From positions 2,542,001 through 2,606,000 of the forward strand of contig CAWCNI010000004.1 of NCBI GenBank assembly GCA_963796915.1: a stretch of 64,000 nt of DNA. Direction: 5' to 3'. Source of the DNA: JAENWD01 sp963796915. Its GTDB lineage: Bacteria > Acidobacteriota > Vicinamibacteria > Vicinamibacterales > JAENWD01. The notes under the pieces were generated by a model. The model made no database searches, had not been told where the DNA came from, and saw only the letters and a program-made list of their open reading frames with translations. The translations under genes were made by a program, and so were the position numbers. This document shows positions 56,083-64,000 of this stretch, one piece after another (the first letter of the stretch is position 1; each line of letters starts with the position of its first letter).

Positions 56083-57570
56083 GTGCGCGTGCCTTCTCCT
56101 GATCGACCCCGCAGCCGGCTTCACCGTCTGATCCGGTTCTCGCTGTGGACGCTGCTGGTGGTGGCCGCGCTTGCCGCGACAGTCGTCATCGGCGCCGCTG
56201 TCAGCGCGCGCCATCGCCTGCCGGACCTGCAGGTGTGGCACCGCTTCTCGCCGCCCAGCGAGGCGACGGCCGCAAACCTGTCCGCGACGACCACGCTCGA
56301 GGATTACCTGGCACGCGAGGCGCGAGTCTTCGACGAGGTGCGTACGAACGTCGAGGAAGTGCTGGCGGCCGGACCGCCGGGCATCGCCAACAGGTACGTA
56401 CCGTCGAGCCGGTCGAGCCCGTCCCGGCTGCCGCGGGACTACAACCGGACGTTCGAGGTGCAGCCGGCGACCGTACGGGGGGGCGCCGTTCTGCTGCACG
56501 GCCTGACGGACGCGCCCTACTCGATGCGCGCGATTGCCAACACGCTGCAGGCCGAGGGCTACTACGGCGTCGCGATGCGGATGCCGGGCCACGGCACAGT
56601 GCCTGGCGGGCTGGTCACGAGCACGGCCGCCGACTGGCGCGCCGCCGTCAGAGTCGCGGTGCGGCACGTCCGCACGCGCATTGGGCCGTCGTTGCCGCTG
56701 GTGCTGGTGGGCTATTCAAACGGCGGGGCGCTCGCCGTCCAGTACGCGCTCGACGCACTCGACGACCCGACGCTGCCGCGCGTCGATCGCCTGGTGCTCG
56801 TCTCGCCGATGATCGGCGTCTCGCCCATGGCGCGGATGGCGAGCCTCATCAGCCTGCTCGGGCCGGTGCCGTACTTCGAGAAGGCACGATGGCTCGACGT
56901 CATTCCGGAATACAACCCGTTCAAGTACAACTCGTTCCCTGCCAACGCCGGCCGGCAGACCTACGACATCACGCGGGAATTGCGCGAGCGGATCGCGCAG
57001 GCCGCCGGCAACGGCCGTCTGGCGCACATGCCGCCGGTGCTGGCGTTCGTGTCGCTGGTGGACGCTACCGTCAGCACGCCGGCCACCGTGAACGACCTGT
57101 TCGATCGCCTGCCTGCCAACGGCAGCGCGTTGGTGCTCTTCGACGTGAACCGGCAGGCCGGGCTGGACCCGTTCATCAGGCCCGGCGATCTCGCGCTGAT
57201 CGAGCGGATCCTCACGCCGCGCCAGCGGCACTATCGGATGACGCTCATCTCCAACGTCGGGCGTGACTCGCTCGACGTGGAGGCGCGCGACGTCGCGCCG
57301 GGTGCGACCAGCCCCGTCGCCGAGCCGCTCGGGATGGCCTGGCCGCGCGAGGTGTTCTCGCTCTCCCACGTCGCGCTCCCCTTCCCGCCGGACGATCCGG
57401 TCTACGGCAACCTGACAGCGCGTTCAACAGAAGGCCCGGTGCAGCTGGGCCTGCTGAGCCCGCGCGGCGAGCGATCGGTCCTGACGGTTCCCGTAGACGT
57501 CCTGATGCGCGTGTCGTCCAACCCGTTCTTCCCGTACGTCGAGCGGCGTGTCACCGAGTGGGTGCATTGA
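56083..57570 (+). CDS. Membrane-anchored alpha/beta hydrolase
   Basis: Protein of 495 residues with one N-terminal membrane helix (FSLWTLLVVAALAATVVIGA). The hydrolase core starts with GAVLLHGLTDAPYSM, and the nucleophile elbow is VGYSNGGAL (GxSxG). MRMPGHGTVPG and late FVSLVDATVS supply the usual loop and acid region. It resembles carboxylesterase/lipase-type serine hydrolases. The substrate is unknown. The C-terminal 130 residues (VSLSHVALPFPPDD-like) may hold the catalytic His (LSHVALPF). Confidence 0.85.
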   Translation: MRVPSPDRPRSRLHRLIRFSLWTLLVVAALAATVVIGAAVSARHRLPDLQVWHRFSPPSEATAANLSATTTLEDYLAREARVFDEVRTNVEEVLAAGPPGIANRYVPSSRSSPSRLPRDYNRTFEVQPATVRGGAVLLHGLTDAPYSMRAIANTLQAEGYYGVAMRMPGHGTVPGGLVTSTAADWRAAVRVAVRHVRTRIGPSLPLVLVGYSNGGALAVQYALDALDDPTLPRVDRLVLVSPMIGVSPMARMASLISLLGPVPYFEKARWLDVIPEYNPFKYNSFPANAGRQTYDITRELRERIAQAAGNGRLAHMPPVLAFVSLVDATVSTPATVNDLFDRLPANGSALVLFDVNRQAGLDPFIRPGDLALIERILTPRQRHYRMTLISNVGRDSLDVEARDVAPGATSPVAEPLGMAWPREVFSLSHVALPFPPDDPVYGNLTARSTEGPVQLGLLSPRGERSVLTVPVDVLMRVSSNPFFPYVERRVTEWVH

Positions 57571-57666
57571 GCGCGCCTACGCCTCTCGTTCCTCCGCGCC
57601 TGCGCCGGTGCTCCCTGAAACCCGTTCCCTTGTCCTGGAATCTGATTACGCAGCCTGGAGGCACTC

Positions 57667-58539
57667 ATGATCGCAGTTGCAGGATCGAACGGGCACACGG
57701 GGCGCGCGGTGGCCGAGGCTCTGGTGGCGGCCGGGACTCGAATTCGCGTCATCGTCCGTGACAAGGACAAGGGCGTGGAGTGGGGCGACAAAGGTCAGGA
57801 CGTCGCGGTGGCGTCGCTCGACGACGCGACGGCGCTGACCAAGGCGCTGGAAGGCGTCTCAGCGGCGTATCTGCTCGTCCCTCCGGCCTACGGTGCGCCC
57901 GATCTGCTCGCGGCGCAGCTTCCGGTGGTGCACGCCATCGCGGACGCCGTGCGACGCAGCCAGATCGGTCATGTAGTGTTCCTGTCGTCGGTCGGCGCGG
58001 ACAAGGCGTCGGGCACCGGGCCTGTCGCCACGCTGCGCGCGGCGGAGCAGGCGCTCAAGGCGGCCGGCCGTCCCGTCACTCTTCTGCGAGCGCCGTTCTT
58101 CCTCGAAAACTGGGTGCCCGTTCTGTCAGTCGCCGTCGCGCAGGGCATCCTGCCATCGGTGATGGCACTCGATGTGCCGCTCGAGACGGCGTCGGCAATC
58201 GATGTCGGCCGCGAGGCGGCGCATCTGCTGCTGGGCCCCGCGCCGACGGGCGTTCGCCTGGTCGAGTTTGGCGGCCCGACGCCGCTCACACCGCTGCAGG
58301 TCGCGGCAGCGCTCTCAGGCCCGGCCGGACGCCCGGTGCAGGCTGTCCAGGTGCCCTTCGACCAGGTCGCGCCCGGCATGAAGGCCGCCGGATTTTCCGA
58401 CGACAGCATTCGTCTCTTTGGCGAGATGTACGAGGGCATCGCCAGTCGCCGGTTCGATTACGAGCGGCCGGGTTCGCCTGATGCGCGCGGGCGGTTGACC
58501 CCGGTCGAGGCGCTCGGGCCGTTCATGGCGACGACGTAA
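57667..58539 (+). CDS. NmrA-like NAD(P)-binding protein
   Basis: Protein of 290 residues in the atypical short-chain dehydrogenase group. The Rossmann motif is VAGSNGHTGRAVAEALV, and HVVFLSSVGADKASGTGPV with LLRAPFFLENWVPVL is typical of NmrA/HSCARG-like proteins. The usual YxxxK catalytic pair is not evident, so it may be a redox sensor or quinone/flavin reductase. GGAGG lies six bases upstream of the ATG. Confidence 0.9.
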   Translation: MIAVAGSNGHTGRAVAEALVAAGTRIRVIVRDKDKGVEWGDKGQDVAVASLDDATALTKALEGVSAAYLLVPPAYGAPDLLAAQLPVVHAIADAVRRSQIGHVVFLSSVGADKASGTGPVATLRAAEQALKAAGRPVTLLRAPFFLENWVPVLSVAVAQGILPSVMALDVPLETASAIDVGREAAHLLLGPAPTGVRLVEFGGPTPLTPLQVAAALSGPAGRPVQAVQVPFDQVAPGMKAAGFSDDSIRLFGEMYEGIASRRFDYERPGSPDARGRLTPVEALGPFMATT

Positions 58540-58603
58540 GCGCCTCGACGCGACGGTCGGGACCGCGGCGAGGCGACATTCGGCGCTAAGATGGCGCCTC
58601 GTC

Positions 58604-59662
58604 ATGGCGTTCCGCATCCTGTCGCTGCTCCTCGTCTTCGTCCCGATCAGCATATGGCTCGGTCTCACGCACGGGCCGGCGCCGGCGGTGTTCCTCACCG
58701 CCTGTCTGGCGGTGATCCCGCTCGCCGGGCTCATGGGCCGCGGCACCGAGCAGTTGACGCGCCATCTCGGTCCCGGTGTCGGCGGCCTGCTCACCAGCTC
58801 GTTCGGTAACGCCGCCGAGCTGATTCTGGCCTTCATCGCCCTGCGTGAAGGGCACCTCGACGTCGTCAAGGCGTCGTTGACCGGATCGATCATCGGCAAC
58901 ATGCTGCTGGTGCTCGGCCTGGCGATGCTGCTCGGCGGATGGAAGCACAAGGAACTGCGCTTCAGCGCCGCGGCCGCGGAAAGCGGGAGCAGCGTGATGT
59001 TCCTGGCCGTAGTGGGCCTGGTCATTCCCGCGATCTACGCGCACATCTCGAAGCACGAGCATCCGGGGCGGATGGAGTCGCTCAGCCTCGACATCAGCGT
59101 GATCCTGATCTTCACCTACGCGGCGAGCCTGCTGTTCTCGCTGCGGAGTCACCGGCACCTGTTCCGGCCCGAGGTCGAACCCGCCGAGGACGCTCACGGC
59201 CCGCAGTGGTCGCTTCAGAAGAGCCTTGCGACGCTGGTCGGCGCGGCTGTGCTGATTGCCGTTGTCGCCGAGTTCCTCGTCGGCGCCGTCGAAGCGGCGG
59301 GCGCCGCGCTCGGCCTGAGCGATGTCTTCATGGGCGTCGTCGTTCTCGCGCTGGTCGGCAACGCCGCCGAGAACTCAACGGCCATCCAGATGGCGATGCG
59401 CAACCAGATGGACCTCTCGCTGGCCATCGCCGTCGGCTCGTCGACGCAGATTGCCATCTTCGTCGCACCAGTGCTGGTCCTCGCTGGTCACTTCATGGGC
59501 ACGCCACTCGGCCTCGAGTTCACTGTCCTCGAGGTCGCCGCCGTGATGCTGTCGGTCTTCACGATGAACCTGCTGATCAGGGACGGACGGACCAACTGGT
59601 TCGAGGGCCTGCAGTTGCTGGCCGTCTACGCCATCCTCGCGATGGCGTTCTATTTCATCTAG
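58604..59662 (+). CDS. cax: Calcium/proton exchanger (CaCA superfamily)
   Basis: Antiporter of 352 residues with about eleven membrane helices in two inverted halves. Both alpha-repeats are present: GNAAELILAFIALREGHLDVV and GNAAENSTAIQMAMRNQMDL, with the conserved Glu residues that bind cation. An acidic loop (EVEPAEDAHG) joins the halves. It should export Ca2+ in exchange for H+ across the inner membrane. Confidence 0.94.
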   Translation: MAFRILSLLLVFVPISIWLGLTHGPAPAVFLTACLAVIPLAGLMGRGTEQLTRHLGPGVGGLLTSSFGNAAELILAFIALREGHLDVVKASLTGSIIGNMLLVLGLAMLLGGWKHKELRFSAAAAESGSSVMFLAVVGLVIPAIYAHISKHEHPGRMESLSLDISVILIFTYAASLLFSLRSHRHLFRPEVEPAEDAHGPQWSLQKSLATLVGAAVLIAVVAEFLVGAVEAAGAALGLSDVFMGVVVLALVGNAAENSTAIQMAMRNQMDLSLAIAVGSSTQIAIFVAPVLVLAGHFMGTPLGLEFTVLEVAAVMLSVFTMNLLIRDGRTNWFEGLQLLAVYAILAMAFYFI

Positions 59663-59671
59663 CCCCTCGCA

Positions 59672-59749
59672 GACACGTCGGCACACCAGCACTTCGGCAC
59701 CTCAGCACCGAACCGCAGCACCGCAGCACTTCTGCACCGCAGCACCGAG
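59672..59749 (+). repeat. Octamer tandem repeat, ACCGCAGC type
   Basis: About nine 8-base units: GACACGTC, GGCACACC, AGCACTTC, GGCACCTC, AGCACCGA, ACCGCAGC, ACCGCAGC, ACTTCTGC, ACCGCAGC. It starts nine bases after the stop of the Ca2+/H+ exchanger gene. The same octamer family is reversed at 2574-2645. Confidence 0.75.
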
Positions 59750-59828
59750 AAAAAGGGCCATCGAGTCCCCGCCCTTGCGCGTCGTGCCCGCGCCGACTAC
59801 GATCGAAAGACTGTCAGGGGAGGCTTCC

Positions 59829-60677
59829 ATGTCAACGGGTACCAGCGCGGGATCGGACGTCCTTGTCACCACGGAGTGGGTTTCAGAGCACGTCAAGGAC
59901 GCCAACGTCCGGGTCGTCGAAGTCGACGTCGACACCTCTGCCTACGAGCAGGGCCACGTGCCCGGCGCGATTGGCTGGAACTGGTCGACCGAGCTGTGCG
60001 ACACGCTGGTGCGCGACATCATCCCGCCGGAGAAGTTCGACGCGCTGATGGGCAAGTCCGGCATCGGCAACGACACGACGGTGGTGCTGTACGGCGACAA
60101 CAACAACTGGTTCGCCGCCTGGGCGTTCTGGCAGATGAAGATCTACGGGCACCACGACGTGCGCATCATGAACGGCGGGCGCAAGAAGTGGCTGGCCGAG
60201 AGCCGCCCGCTCGACACGGCGAAGCCCGCGCCCGCCGCGGCGTCGTACAAGGGCGCGTCGGCCGACACCTCGCTGCGCGCGTTCCTGCCCGAAGTGCAGG
60301 AGGCGGTGAAAAAGGGATCGGCGGCACTGGTCGACGTCCGCAGCCCGCAGGAATTCAGCGGCGAGATTCTCGCGCCGCCGGGATTGCCCGAGACCTGCCA
60401 GCGCGGCGGTCACATCCCCGGCGCGAAGAGCATCCCGTGGGGCAAGGCCTGCAACGACGACGGCACGTTCAAGTCGGCGGCCGATCTGACGCAGCTGTAC
60501 GGCGGCGCGGGCGTCACGCCGGATCGCCCGGTCATCGCCTACTGCCGCATCGGCGAGCGGTCGAGCCACACGTGGTTCGTGCTGAAGCACCTGCTCGGCT
60601 ACAAGGACGTCAAGAACTACGACGGCTCCTGGACGGAGTGGGGCAACCTCGTCGGCGCGCCCGTCGAGAAGCCGTAG
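59829..60677 (+). CDS. Tandem-rhodanese sulfurtransferase
   Basis: Thiosulfate or 3-mercaptopyruvate sulfurtransferase of 282 residues with two rhodanese domains (about 1-140, inactive; 150-282, active). The catalytic Cys lies in IAYCRIGERSSHTW. VRSPQEFSGEILAPPGLPE is the conserved rhodanese loop. GGGGAGG is five bases before the ATG; an earlier GTG (59775) lacks one. No signal peptide, so cytoplasmic. The small gene at 60680 starts two bases after the stop. Confidence 0.93.
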   Translation: MSTGTSAGSDVLVTTEWVSEHVKDANVRVVEVDVDTSAYEQGHVPGAIGWNWSTELCDTLVRDIIPPEKFDALMGKSGIGNDTTVVLYGDNNNWFAAWAFWQMKIYGHHDVRIMNGGRKKWLAESRPLDTAKPAPAAASYKGASADTSLRAFLPEVQEAVKKGSAALVDVRSPQEFSGEILAPPGLPETCQRGGHIPGAKSIPWGKACNDDGTFKSAADLTQLYGGAGVTPDRPVIAYCRIGERSSHTWFVLKHLLGYKDVKNYDGSWTEWGNLVGAPVEKP

Positions 60678-60679
60678 CA

Positions 60680-60907
60680 ATGCACGCAGAGGGCTTCACC
60701 ACGCGCCGGCAGGATCTGCTCGGCTGGCCGATCGTCATCGAGACGTATCAGGCCGGCGAGATGTTTTTCTGCACGGTGTCGAGCGCCGACGCGGGCGCGC
60801 GGTTCGCGCGCGCCCAGGCCTCGACCCGCGAGGACGCGGAGCGCGTCGCGCTCGAGAAGGCGGAGCGCTGGCTGGGCCAGACCCGTCGCTTCCCGGCGGC
60901 GCACTGA
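60680..60907 (+). CDS. Small protein of unknown function between sulfurtransferase and aldo/keto reductase
   Basis: Protein of 75 residues: TTRRQDLLGWPIVIETYQAG, then a beta strand MFFCTVSSAD, then a helix with DAERVALEKAERWL. This is the layout of a double-stranded-RNA-binding-like or HicB-like mini-fold but no family is recognised. It is set tightly between two genes (2 and 5 base gaps), which supports that it is real and co-expressed with both. Confidence 0.7.
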   Translation: MHAEGFTTRRQDLLGWPIVIETYQAGEMFFCTVSSADAGARFARAQASTREDAERVALEKAERWLGQTRRFPAAH

Positions 60908-60912
60908 TCGCC

Positions 60913-61880
60913 ATGCGCACACGCACGTATCCGCGGACCGGCTGGCCGATCTCTGAAATCGGCTACGGGATGTGGGGCCTCGGCGGCTGGACCGGGTCCG
61001 ACGATCACCAGACACTGGCGTCGCTGCACGAGGCGGTGGCGCTGGGCTGCACGTTCTTCGACACGGCGTGGGCGTACGGCGCGGGGCACAGCGAGCGCCT
61101 GCTGCGCGACGTGCTTCGCGCTCACCCCGACAGGAAGCTCTACGTCGCGACGAAGGTTCCGCCGAAGAACCAGCGCTGGATTCAGCTGGACGACTTCGCG
61201 CTCGACGACGTGTTCCCCGCGGACCACATCCGGCAGTTCACCGAGCGCAGCCTCGAGAATCTTGGCGTCGAGGCGATCGACGTCCAGCAGCTCCACGCGT
61301 GGAGCGACCGCTGGGCCGCCGACGATCGGTGGCAGCGCGTGATGGACGACCTGAAGCGCGAAGGCCTCGTCCGCAGCTGGGGCATCAGCGTCAACCGGTG
61401 GGAATCGACCAACGTCCTCAAGGCGCTCGACTCCGGCCTGATCGACTCCGTGCAGGTCGTCTACAACATCTTCGACCAGGCGCCGGAAGACGAGCTCTTC
61501 CCGGTACCTGCCAGCAGCACGGCATCGCCGTCATCGCGCGCGTGCCGTTCGACGAAGGCAGCCTCACCGGCACGCTCACGGCGACCACCAGGTGGCCCGA
61601 GGGCGACTGGCGGAACATGTACTTCACGCCGGCCCACCTGGCCGAGACGCTCGAGCACGTGGAGGCGCTCAAAGCCGTGGTCCCGCGCGACGCGACGCTG
61701 GCGGAGACGGCGCTGCGCTTCATCCTCCAGCACCCGGCCGTGACCACCGTCATTCCCGGCATGCGGAAGATCGCCAACGTCCGCGCCAACATCGGCGTCA
61801 GCGACGGCCATCCCCTGCCGGACTCAGTCGTCGCCGCGCTCCGGGCCCATCGCTGGGAGCGAGACTGGGTCGTTCCATGA
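60913..61880 (+). CDS. Aldo/keto reductase (frame break of two bases)
   Basis: NAD(P)H-dependent oxidoreductase, about 321 residues after repair. The catalytic tetrad residues are visible: Asp in FFDTAWAYG, Tyr in the same run, Lys in YVATKVPPK, and His in VQQLHAWSDRW. EIGYGMWGLGG starts the barrel. The frame shifts at 61503-61508: CCGGTACCTGCC is read where CCGTACTGCC would give LFPYCQQHGIAVIARVPF. This is a net gain of two bases around one GTAC. The stop overlaps the ATG of the next gene (ATGA). Confidence 0.9.
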
Positions 61881-62569
61881 CCACGCTGTACCGCGATCAG
61901 GGCGGGCCGGCGCCGGCTGAATATGCGGCATCGCGGCGCGACGGCTCGTCGTCCACGCTCGTGGGCGCAGACGACGCCTGCTGGAAGAGCGTGCCGGCGA
62001 TCGAGTGGGGCCCCGAGCGCTACCGGACGCGCTTCCAGGCGTGCTGGGATGCCCTGGCGCTGCACATCAGGTTCGACTCCGTGGACTCCGCGCCGTGGTT
62101 CACCATGCGGAAGCGGGACGAACATCTTTGGGAAGAAGAGGTCGTCGAGATCTTCCTGGACCCCGGCGGCGCCGGCGTCAACTACGCGGAGCTCGAGATC
62201 AATCCAGCCAACGTCGTCTGCGACCTGCGCGTCGAGCGTCCGGCGCCGAACGTGCGGTCCCTGACCGAATGGGACTGGGCAGGCCTCGAGTCGTCAGTGG
62301 TGCCCTACACCAACGCCCACGGCGCGGCCGAAGGCTGGACGGCGCTGGCGAGGCTGCCGTTCGACGGGCTGAAGACGCTGTCGTCCGACATCGCGGCGCA
62401 CGTCCCGCCAGCCGCTGGCGATGCGTGGCGCTTCAACGTGTTCCGCATCAAGCGGCCGGGTGGCCCTGGGCAGCCCGCAGAGGGCGCGATTTTCGCGGCC
62501 TGGTCGGTGCCCGACGGCCCCAGCTTCCACGTCCCGGCGGCCTTCAGGGCGCTGCGATTCACGCCCTGA
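61877..62569 (+). CDS. Carbohydrate-binding family 9-like protein
   Basis: Protein of 230 residues matching the CBM9-like fold found in stand-alone bacterial proteins. YAELEINPANVVCDLRVE and FNVFRIKRPGG are typical, as are EEVVEIFLDPGG and FTMRKRDEHLWEEE. No signal peptide. It may bind sugars or be an enzyme subunit. ATG overlap with the aldo/keto reductase suggests coupled translation. Function otherwise unknown. Confidence 0.83.
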   Translation: MTTLYRDQGGPAPAEYAASRRDGSSSTLVGADDACWKSVPAIEWGPERYRTRFQACWDALALHIRFDSVDSAPWFTMRKRDEHLWEEEVVEIFLDPGGAGVNYAELEINPANVVCDLRVERPAPNVRSLTEWDWAGLESSVVPYTNAHGAAEGWTALARLPFDGLKTLSSDIAAHVPPAAGDAWRFNVFRIKRPGGPGQPAEGAIFAAWSVPDGPSFHVPAAFRALRFTP

Positions 62570-62683
62570 CCCGGGGGCTGAAACCCCGGTGCATCCAAGC
62601 AGATAGCCCGTCTCGACTCGACGTCCCGTGGCGCGGACGCCCTGGCGCGGGCTGGCGGCTGGCCCAAGGTCGGGCGTGCCTGC

Positions 62684-62689
62684 TATACT
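62684..62689 (+). promoter_or_regulatory. Candidate -10 box of the rpmE gene
   Basis: TATACT, 33 bases before the GTG start, with GAAGGAG between as ribosome-binding site. A good -35 box is not seen (best TGGCCC at 62660). Confidence 0.4.
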
Positions 62690-62721
62690 GATCCTTTGCT
62701 CTAGGCCTGAAGGAGTTCGCC

Positions 62722-62985
62722 GTGAAGCCCGAGATTCACCCCAAGTATCACGACGTCGAGGCGCGCTGCGCCTGCGGCGCCACCTGGAAGACGCGCTCCA
62801 CCAAGCCGGAGCTGCACCTGGAAATCTGCTCGAACTGCCACCCGTTCTTCACCGGCCGCCAGAAGCTGGTGGACACCGAGGGTCGCGTCGAGCGGTTCAC
62901 CAAGAAGTTCGGCGCGCAGACAGTCGAGGGCCGCAAGAAGGCCGCCGCGCCGAAGAAGGACAGCAAGAAGGCGACAACGCACTGA
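62722..62985 (+). CDS. rpmE: 50S ribosomal protein L31, zinc-binding form
   Basis: Protein of 87 residues: MKPEIHPKYHDVEARCACGA start, CAC and CSNCHPFFTG cysteine sites for zinc, and a lysine-rich C-terminal tail (KKAAAPKKDSKKATT). GAAGGAG lies six bases before GTG 62722. Peripheral protein of the large subunit. The zinc (C+) type is retained, with no sign of the C- paralogue nearby. Confidence 0.97.
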   Translation: MKPEIHPKYHDVEARCACGATWKTRSTKPELHLEICSNCHPFFTGRQKLVDTEGRVERFTKKFGAQTVEGRKKAAAPKKDSKKATTH

Positions 62986-63039
62986 CGACTGCAGAGTGAC
63001 GGTTGCGGATTGGCGGACATGCCGCCAGTTCGCACCTTC

Positions 63040-63084
63040 ATTCTTCATATTCTTCATTCTTCAATTCTTCATTCTTCATTCTTC
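63040..63084 (+). repeat. Heptamer tandem repeat, six ATTCTTC units
   Basis: Six perfect ATTCTTC copies, two of the junctions padded by AT or A. It is by far the most AT-rich stretch here. It forms the spacer between convergent rpmE and the YprB-like gene, and the stop codon of the latter (63083-63085) lies inside the last unit. Confidence 0.9.
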
Positions 63085-64000
63085 AATTGAAGAGCGCCGC
63101 GTCACCCGGCCCGCAGGGCTCGGGGCCGCGGCGTTCGAGTTTTCTCTCCAGCCGCGCCAGCCGGTGCCGGCCTGCGTCCATTCCCATCGTCCCGACCCGC
63201 TCGGCCAGCGAGAGTTGCGCGAAGCGCCTGGCCTCGGCGAGGTCGCGCGTCCGGTGCTCGTAGTGGATGGCGAGCGCCTCCAGGGCCTCGCGCCGGATTT
63301 TCGGCACGGCGTAGCGGTCTGCGGCAATCTCGTCCCACGCGCCGGCGGCCGCCTCGAACCGGCCTGCACGACGGTGACCCAGGGCCAGCGCGCGAAAGGC
63401 CTCGGTCCTCACCACCGCAGCGTCCGGCCCGCGCTCGCATCTGGATCGTTCCGTCGCGTCCTGGTAGCAGCGCGCGGCGACATCGAGCCGTCCGGCGCGC
63501 TCCAGCAACCGGCCTGACGCGAACGACTCGCGCGCGTTGCGGCACCCGTCCGGCGCGTCGCGCAGCGCGACCAGCGCACGAGCGGTGATGGCCGCCAGCG
63601 ACAGCAGATCCAGGCGGTTGTGCTCGAACACCGGCAGCAGCGGCTCAGCCTGCCCGGTGCGCATGAAGTTGAAGTAGCGGCCGGGAATCTCGCCACCCGG
63701 TACATCTCCCACCCGCCGTACCCCGAACAGCATGCGTTCGATCGTCGTGAGCCGGCAGGTGTCGCTGTCGGGCCACGCGCCGAGCGAGGGCGGAGCGGCC
63801 CGCCAGAAGCGCCGCGCGATGTGCAGCATGTCCACGTGCGCCATCCCGTCGAAGGGCGGCGTCAGGCGGTTGAACTGAAAGCGCGTCTCGAGCACCGGCA
63901 CGTCGAACGACTTGCCGTTGTAGCTGACCAGGCCTGCCGACTGGCGCACGAGCCCGTCCACGGCGTCGAGCAGCGTCCGCTCGTGCTGGTAGCCGGGCAG
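63083..64000 (-). CDS. YprB-like RNase H-fold protein with C-terminal TPR-like region (5' end outside window)
   Basis: The frame is open to base 64000, so the N-terminus is missing; 305 residues are visible. GLVSYNGKSFDVPVLETRFQ is the YprB/ribonuclease H-like motif with the conserved Asp, and the earlier LPGYQHERTLLDAVDGLV also matches that family. GEIPGRYFNFMRTG and VFEHNRLDLLSLAAI (with the late Asp) follow. The last 140 residues form TPR-like helices (GRLLERAGRLDVAARCYQDA, EALAIHYEHRTRDLAEARRF). Predicted exonuclease, role unknown. Confidence 0.87.
   Translation of the reverse strand: MPGYQHERTLLDAVDGLVRQSAGLVSYNGKSFDVPVLETRFQFNRLTPPFDGMAHVDMLHIARRFWRAAPPSLGAWPDSDTCRLTTIERMLFGVRRVGDVPGGEIPGRYFNFMRTGQAEPLLPVFEHNRLDLLSLAAITARALVALRDAPDGCRNARESFASGRLLERAGRLDVAARCYQDATERSRCERGPDAAVVRTEAFRALALGHRRAGRFEAAAGAWDEIAADRYAVPKIRREALEALAIHYEHRTRDLAEARRFAQLSLAERVGTMGMDAGRHRLARLERKLERRGPEPCGPGDAALFN

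Overview
The window is GC-rich, gene-dense chromosomal DNA. The gene content points to Acidobacteriota, most likely a Vicinamibacteria-type lineage. The clues are an Oar-like TonB-dependent receptor with a carboxypeptidase-regulatory-like N-terminus, a CRTAC1/ASPIC-UnbV FG-GAP protein, many TPR and HEAT-repeat secreted proteins, a reaction-centre-type dihaem cytochrome fused to TPRs, an M28 peptidase, an apiosidase-like DUF4038 protein and Tat-exported Gfo/Idh and TIM-barrel proteins. This placement is inference from gene content; no 16S rRNA is present. There is no phage, plasmid, IS element or CRISPR array.

Layout. 1-4.1 kb: end of an MdtC-like RND pump gene plus its outer-membrane lipoprotein. 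4.2-8.8 kb: FAD oxidase, M48 protease and an ATP-grasp ligase, separated by repeat-filled spacers. 8.8-18.9 kb (minus strand): a probable operon of TonB-dependent receptor, four TPR proteins and a CRTAC1-like FG-GAP protein. 19.3-22.9 kb: AI-2E-family permease, Fsr-like exporter and a beta-propeller protein. 22.9-27.2 kb: a divergent pair of a pseudokinase and a coiled-coil/RskA-like protein, then two unrecognised genes. 27.2-37.9 kb: AraC regulator, small membrane protein, Gfo/Idh oxidoreductase, GT-C transferase, BON-LysM protein, M23 peptidase, cyclophilin, cytochrome, M28 peptidase and a methyltransferase. 37.9-42.4 kb: a small anchored protein and a four-gene overlapping operon (ECF sigma, anti-sigma, two HEAT proteins). 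42.5-46.5 kb: Bcp peroxiredoxin, TIM-barrel protein, Dam-family methyltransferase, tRNA-Leu(UAG), M20 peptidase. 46.7-54.5 kb: the proteostasis block tig-clpP-clpX-lon followed by engB and rho, closed by a strong terminator. 54.6-64 kb: DUF4038 hydrolase, alpha/beta hydrolase, NmrA protein, Ca2+/H+ exchanger, sulfurtransferase, aldo/keto reductase, CBM9-like protein, ribosomal protein L31 and a YprB-like RNase H-fold protein running off the end.

Two genome-wide signatures stand out. First, nine otherwise well-conserved genes, including clpX, carry reading-frame breaks. Nine of the eleven break points fall on a GTAC tetramer that appears to have gained an adjacent G or C (GGTAC or GTACC); one site has gained both and shifts by two. 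This looks like a modification-linked sequencing or consensus artefact, or else a mutational hotspot, rather than gene decay. Second, many intergenic spacers are built from short degenerate tandem oligomers of period 7, 8 or 9, several joined to a REP-like palindrome of about 28 bp. One spacer (5588-5735) is an almost symmetric composite of heptamers, palindrome, palindrome and inverted heptamers.

Functionally, the window mixes core housekeeping (protein quality control, transcription termination, ribosome biogenesis) with an envelope-heavy accessory repertoire for efflux, macromolecule uptake, surface sensing and sugar or peptide degradation.
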